NCBI GenBank assembly: GCA_902478715.1
Contig: CABSMC010000016.1
Coordinates: 1 to 38,990 of the forward strand
Direction of reading: 5' to 3'
Length of the DNA stretch: 38,990 nucleotides
Source of the DNA: an uncultured Adlercreutzia sp.
Lineage (GTDB): Bacteria; Actinomycetota; Coriobacteriia; Coriobacteriales; Eggerthellaceae
The notes under the pieces were generated by a model. That model did not search any database. It worked only from the letters and a program-made list of their open reading frames with translations, and had not been told where the DNA came from. Made by a program: the position numbers and the translations under genes. Below, one piece after another: positions 35,526-38,990 of this stretch. Numbering within the stretch: the stretch's first letter is position 1; the number at the start of each line of letters is the position of its first letter.

Positions 35526-35569
35526 AAGAGAAGCGGCGCTGACCACATCGGGCAGCTGCCGCTTCTCTT
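35526..35569. other. 16-bp hairpin upstream of the LuxR-type gene
   Basis: A perfect 12-bp arm pair AAGAGAAGCGGC/GCCGCTTCTCTT extends inward by GCTG/CAGC with one bulged T and an 11-nt loop. No T-run on either side. It lies between the tatA end and the LuxR gene, whose likely -10 (TAGAAT) is near 35450. Confidence 0.55.
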
Positions 35570-35590
35570 GGGAGGGAGGGTTGAAACGAA

Positions 35591-35612
35591 CCCCGCACCC
35601 GAGGGCGCAGGG
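35591..35612 (-). terminator. Probable terminator after tatA
   Basis: CCCTGCGCC pairs with GGTGCGGGG (two G-U pairs) around a short loop on the minus strand, followed by TTCGTTTC, about 15 nt past the tatA stop. The T-tract is modest. Confidence 0.5.
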
Positions 35613-35626
35613 ACGGTTCACGAATG

Positions 35627-35899
35627 TTATTCAGCCTTCTTGCGAACGACCTTCTTGACCACCTTGGTCCCGGTCTCGCCGGCACCGGCGTAGGCGACCT
35701 CGGGCTCGTCTTCAACGATCTCGACGATCTCCTCGACTTCCTCATCCTTGTCCTTGTCGAAGGCCATGCCCTCGCGCAGGCTCTTCACGGTCTTGCCAAG
35801 AGAGGCGCCGAGTTTGGGGAGGTTCTTCGGTCCGAAGATGAGCAGCACGACGACGAGGATGATAACGAGCTCAGGCACGCCCAGTCCGAGAATCTTCAT
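35627..35899 (-). CDS. tatA: Twin-arginine translocase subunit TatA
   Basis: Encodes 90 residues. One N-terminal membrane helix (GVPELVIILVVVLLIFGPKN) and the amphipathic helix LPKLGASLGKTVKSLREGM are the standard TatA layout; an acidic then basic tail follows. It builds the pore for folded proteins with TatC, which is not in the window. The ATG at 35899 has AAGGAG 8 nt upstream; the longer frame is not supported. It could serve Tat-type proteins such as the iron-binding lipoprotein (SRRTF signal) at 11494-12480. It could be TatB-like, but length and motif favour TatA. Confidence 0.9.
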   Translation of the reverse strand: MKILGLGVPELVIILVVVLLIFGPKNLPKLGASLGKTVKSLREGMAFDKDKDEEVEEIVEIVEDEPEVAYAGAGETGTKVVKKVVRKKAE

Positions 35900-36023
35900 G
35901 AGATGGTCTCCTTCTTTGCTTCGAAGCCGGCTGGTTCCAACCTTGCGCCGCGCTTCACGGTTTCTTGCGTTTCGACGCCGCCCACTATGCCTCCTTCCAA
36001 GCCTCCTGCCTATCACGCAGACC

Positions 36024-36038
36024 CGTGATTTTGTCACG
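36024..36038. promoter_or_regulatory. GTGA/TCAC palindrome upstream of tatA
   Basis: CGTGA, five nt, TCACG. It sits in a cluster: CCTATCAC occurs at 36009-36016 and 36054-36061, and TTTGTCACGC (36030-36039) is the complement of GCGTGACAAA (36068-36077). The form resembles CRP/FNR-type sites. The regulator is unknown. Confidence 0.4.
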
Positions 36039-36106
36039 CGGCGAAGAAATTTTCCTATCACACCTTTGCGTGACAAAGCTCGTTTTCGCTGGTCAGAAGC
36101 TTACGC

Positions 36107-36133
36107 AAAAAAGGGCTGACCGAGGGTCAGCCC
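36107..36133 (-). terminator. Terminator after ilvC, CTACGGA family copy 3
   Basis: GGGCTGACC pairs with GGTCAGCCC around GAG, followed on the minus strand by six T. A strong intrinsic terminator 28 nt past the ilvC stop. The plus-strand flank CCCCTACGGA matches the hairpins at 17724 and 17813. Confidence 0.85.
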
Positions 36134-36160
36134 CTACGGAACAACTATGGGAGATTTTTC

Positions 36161-37156
36161 CTACTCGTGAATCCAGCTGAACATGCCGCGGATGCGCTCG
36201 CCGGTCTTCTCGATCTCGTGGGTGTTGATGGCCTCGCGCTGCTCGAGGAGCCACGCGTGCCCGTTCTTGCAATCGGCGACGAATTCCTCGGCGAAAGTGC
36301 CGTCCTGAATACGCGCCAGAATCTCGCGCATGGCCTCGCGGCTCTGCTCGTTGATGACCTTCGGGCCCGCATAGTACTCGCCGTACTCGGCGGTGTTGGA
36401 GATGGAGTAGTTCATGAAATGGATGCCGCTCTCGTACATGAGGTCGACGATCATCTTCATCTCGTGGTAGCACTCGAAGTAGGCGAGCTCCGGCGGATAG
36501 CCCGCATCAACCAGCGTTTCGAAGCCGGCCTTCACCAGTTCCACCAGGCCGCCGCAGAGCACGGCCTGCTCGCCGAAGAGATCCTCCTCGGTTTCCTGGG
36601 CGAAGGTGGCCTTGATGACGCCGGCGCGCGCCCCGCCCACGCCCCAGGCGTAGGACAGCGCGATGTCCCAGGCGTCTCCCGTGGCGTCCTGGGCCACACA
36701 GATGAGATCCGGCACGCCGGAGCCCTCGGTGTACTGGCGGCGCACGATGTGGCCGGGGCCCTTCGGCGCACACATGATGACGTTCACGTCCTCGGGCGGC
36801 GTGATGTAGCCGTAGTGGATGTTGAAGCCGTGGGCGAAGGCGAGGGTGTCGCCGGTCTTCAAGTGCGGGGCGATGTAGGTCTCGTACACCTCGGGCTGCA
36901 GCTCGTCGGGCACGAGCACCATGATGAGGTCGGCCTCCTCGGCGGCCGTGGCCATGTCGGTGACGCGCAGGCCGGCCTCCTCGGCGGCCTCGATGGAGTG
37001 CGAGCCCTCGCGCAGGCCCACGCGCACGTCGCAGCCGGAGTCCTTGAGGTTCAGCGCGTGGGCATGACCCTGGGATCCGTAGCCGATGATGGCGATCTTC
37101 TTGTCCTTGATGATATCGGGGTTGCAGTCCTGCTCGTAGTAGATGGTGACGGCCAT
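36161..37156 (-). CDS. ilvC: Ketol-acid reductoisomerase (NADP+), class I
   Basis: Encodes 331 residues. It converts acetolactate or acetohydroxybutyrate to the dihydroxy acid in valine/isoleucine synthesis. The Rossmann motif is IAIIGYGSQGHAHALNLKDS (about 22-41), followed by APKGPGHIVRRQY, and the C-terminal knotted domain carries the Mg ligand segment FGEQAVLCGG and FECYHEMK. Length fits class I (short). The ATG at 37156 has GAAAGGAA about 8 nt upstream. It follows ilvN by 37 nt and is last in ilvB-ilvN-ilvC, ended by a strong terminator. Confidence 0.97.
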   Translation of the reverse strand: MAVTIYYEQDCNPDIIKDKKIAIIGYGSQGHAHALNLKDSGCDVRVGLREGSHSIEAAEEAGLRVTDMATAAEEADLIMVLVPDELQPEVYETYIAPHLKTGDTLAFAHGFNIHYGYITPPEDVNVIMCAPKGPGHIVRRQYTEGSGVPDLICVAQDATGDAWDIALSYAWGVGGARAGVIKATFAQETEEDLFGEQAVLCGGLVELVKAGFETLVDAGYPPELAYFECYHEMKMIVDLMYESGIHFMNYSISNTAEYGEYYAGPKVINEQSREAMREILARIQDGTFAEEFVADCKNGHAWLLEQREAINTHEIEKTGERIRGMFSWIHE

Positions 37157-37193
37157 GAATGAGATTCCTTTCTCTTGTTGCCTTTTCTGTTTC

Positions 37194-37676
37194 CTAATCT
37201 CGCGAGCTGCGGGAGAGGGCTACTTTGCCGGTGCGGACGGTTTCCTTGATGCCGTAGGCGCGCAGCAGATCCTCCAGGCCCCGAAGCTTCGCGTCGTCGC
37301 CGGTGGCCTCGATGGTCAGCGAGCTTTTGCCCACGTCGACGATCTTCGCGCGGAAGATGTTGGCGATCTCGATGATCTCGCTGCGGCGCTCGGGCGCGGC
37401 GTTCACCTTGAACAGCACCAGCTCGCGCTCGATAGCGCCCTCGTCGGTGAGGTCGGTGATCTTGTGCACGCTGATGAGCTTGTGCAGCTGCTTGGTGATC
37501 TGCTCGTAGGCCACGTCGTCGGCGAGCACGATGGCGGTGACGCGCGAAAGGGTGGGGTCTTCGGTGGGGCCCACGGACAGCGATTCGATGTTGAAGCCGC
37601 GCCGGGAGATGAGGCCCGTCACGCGGGACAGTACGCCGGGGCGGTTCTCCACCAGGACGGACAGAACGTGCTTCAT
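37194..37676 (-). CDS. ilvN: Acetolactate synthase small (regulatory) subunit
   Basis: Encodes 160 residues. The N-terminal ACT domain (VLSVLVENRPGVLSRVTGLI, then SRRGFNIESLSVG) binds valine for feedback control; the second half is the usual ALS_ss C-domain (DLTDEGAIERELVLFKVNA). The ATG at 37676 overlaps the ilvB stop by 4 nt (ATGA), so translation is coupled. Length is typical of bacterial IlvN/IlvH. Confidence 0.96.
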   Translation of the reverse strand: MKHVLSVLVENRPGVLSRVTGLISRRGFNIESLSVGPTEDPTLSRVTAIVLADDVAYEQITKQLHKLISVHKITDLTDEGAIERELVLFKVNAAPERRSEIIEIANIFRAKIVDVGKSSLTIEATGDDAKLRGLEDLLRAYGIKETVRTGKVALSRSSRD

Positions 37677-38990
37677 CGCGCGCCCCCCTTCTCTTCGGAA
37701 AATGCCGGCATCTCGGCATCGGCCTCGCGGAAGAGCGTCTTCCAGTCTTCGGGGCGCACGTCCACGGTGGAGCCGTCCTGGCCCAAACGGGCGCCGGTGT
37801 CCTCGGGATCTATCTCCCAGCGGCCGCCGAACTGGGCGTCCAGCTTGGCGCAGGGGGAGGTGGCGGCCGGCGCGGCATTCGCGGTCGCCCGGGCCCGGGG
37901 GGAGCCCGGGGCAGCGGGCACGTCGGTGCGCACGGCGCCCACAGCCACGTCGATCGCCCCCATGACGTTGTCGAGGGCGGCACCGGGCGCCACCATGGGA
38001 TAGACGTTCTGCTCGGGGGAAATGGCCACATCCAAGAGATAGGGCCCCTCCGCGGCCAGCATGCGCCCGATGGCCGCGGCCACCTCGCCGGGCGTCTCCA
38101 CGCGCTCGCCTTCCCAGCCGTAGGCCTCCGCCAGTTTCACGAAGTCGGGCACGGGCTCAAGCAGCGTCTGGGAATAGCGCTTGTCGTAAAACAGCTTCTG
38201 CCACTGGTGCACCATGCCGAGGCAGCGGTTGTCCAGGATCATCACCTTCACGGGCACGCCGTTGATGGCGGCCGTGGCCATTTCCTGGGAGTTCATCTGG
38301 AACGACCCGTCGCCGGCGATGCAGACCACCGTGGCATCGGGGTTCGCCACGGCCGCCCCGATGGCGGCCGGGAAGCCGAAGCCCATGGTGCCCAGACCCC
38401 CCGAGGAGAGGAAGGTGCGCGGGAACTCCCGGGGCAGAAACTGGTGCGCCCACATCTGGTGCTGGCCCACCTCGGTGGTGACGATGGAGGCCGCCGGATC
38501 CAGCTGCCGCCCCAGCTCGGCGATGACGAGCTCGGGAACGATCTCGCCGGTCTGCTCGTTCCCGGCCATGTTCGGGTGGTAGAACGGGTAGCGGGCGCGC
38601 CACGCGTTGATGTCGGCGATCCACTGGTCGTCGCGCGGGGCGGCGCCGTCCTTCTCGAGCACCTCGAGCATGCCGCCGATGATGCCCTTCAGATCGCCCA
38701 CAATGGGCACATCGGCATCGCGGATCTTCCCGATCTCCGCCGGGTCGATGTCGATGTGCACGATCTTCGCGTTGGGGGCGAACTCGGTGACGCGCCCGGT
38801 GACCCGGTCGGAGAAGCGCGCGCCGGCGGCGATGATGAGGTCGGCCTCGGTCATGGCCATGTTCGAGTACTTCGCCCCGTGCATGCCCACCGGCCCCAAG
38901 TTCAGCGGATGGCTCGCGGGCACGCCGCCCTTGACCATGAGGGTGACGACGGCGGGAATGCGCATCTTGTCCATGAGGGCCACAATCTCG
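37673..38990 (-). CDS. ilvB: Acetolactate synthase large subunit, C-terminal part
   Basis: The gene continues past the right edge; 438 residues plus stop are visible. The thiamine site GDGSFQMNSQ ending in DNRCLG is clear, as is the central domain HPLNLGPVGMHGAKYSNMA. After the family's usual end near VYPMVAPGAALDNV there is an extra tail of about 95 residues: a Pro/Ala/Arg-rich linker (AAPGSPRARATANAAPAATS) then a compact acidic piece (FGGRWEIDPEDTGAR and EDWKTLFREADAE). The visible part is otherwise standard. First gene of ilvB-ilvN-ilvC; overlaps ilvN by 4 nt. Confidence 0.95.
   Translation of the reverse strand, partial: EIVALMDKMRIPAVVTLMVKGGVPASHPLNLGPVGMHGAKYSNMAMTEADLIIAAGARFSDRVTGRVTEFAPNAKIVHIDIDPAEIGKIRDADVPIVGDLKGIIGGMLEVLEKDGAAPRDDQWIADINAWRARYPFYHPNMAGNEQTGEIVPELVIAELGRQLDPAASIVTTEVGQHQMWAHQFLPREFPRTFLSSGGLGTMGFGFPAAIGAAVANPDATVVCIAGDGSFQMNSQEMATAAINGVPVKVMILDNRCLGMVHQWQKLFYDKRYSQTLLEPVPDFVKLAEAYGWEGERVETPGEVAAAIGRMLAAEGPYLLDVAISPEQNVYPMVAPGAALDNVMGAIDVAVGAVRTDVPAAPGSPRARATANAAPAATSPCAKLDAQFGGRWEIDPEDTGARLGQDGSTVDVRPEDWKTLFREADAEMPAFSEEKGGAR

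Overview
The window is high-GC DNA carrying about 32 genes; all but one (the dGTPase gene) lie on the minus strand. Gene content and protein style suggest an anaerobic actinobacterium of the class Coriobacteriia, probably Eggerthellaceae (Eggerthella/Gordonibacter/Adlercreutzia-like). The pointers are an actinobacterial integration host factor next to gmk and rpoZ, a 12-TM membrane LuxR regulator, a multihaem cytochrome with stretched haem motifs, 2-oxoacid:ferredoxin oxidoreductase and rubrerythrin. The taxonomic call is an inference; no 16S gene is present.

Layout, in window coordinates. (1) 1-1063: rpoZ (partial), gmk and mihF, an information-processing operon with its own promoter. (2) 1154-8534: carA-carB-pyrK-pyrD-pyrF behind a PyrR-type attenuator. 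(3) 8591-12569: a four-gene iron-siderophore-type ABC importer with its own promoter, DtxR-like operator and terminator. (4) 12693-15822: pyrR-pyrB-pyrC behind a second PyrR-type attenuator. Together (2) and (4) encode all of de novo UMP synthesis except orotate phosphoribosyltransferase (pyrE), which is not in the window; the iron cassette sits between the halves. (5) 15893-17679: rubrerythrin and a membrane-anchored five-haem-motif cytochrome c. (6) 17724-26517: two HTH-cupin regulators, two paralogous AMP-forming acyl-CoA ligases, a P-loop ATPase and a four-subunit 2-oxoacid:ferredoxin oxidoreductase. This looks like a regulated system linking carboxylic acids, acyl-CoAs and 2-oxoacids. (7) 26589-32090: rsmB, fmt, def and dnaG. 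(8) 32096-33389: dgt, divergent from dnaG. (9) 33386-35416: rnhA and the membrane LuxR regulator. (10) 35591-36038: tatA. (11) 36107-38990: ilvC, ilvN and ilvB (partial), branched-chain amino acid synthesis.

Intergenic DNA is unusually structured. Three 100-120 nt nested palindromes lie at 15893-15992, 19604-19721 and 20331-20450. A small hairpin family ending in CTACGGA occurs at 17724, 17813 and 36113. There are also strong terminators and two leader attenuators.

I see no tRNA, rRNA, CRISPR array, transposase or phage gene. The most interesting items are the CoA-ligase/oxidoreductase module with its paired regulators, the nested palindromes, the split pyrimidine operon with duplicated attenuators, and the cytochrome with CX3CH and CX4CH haem sites.
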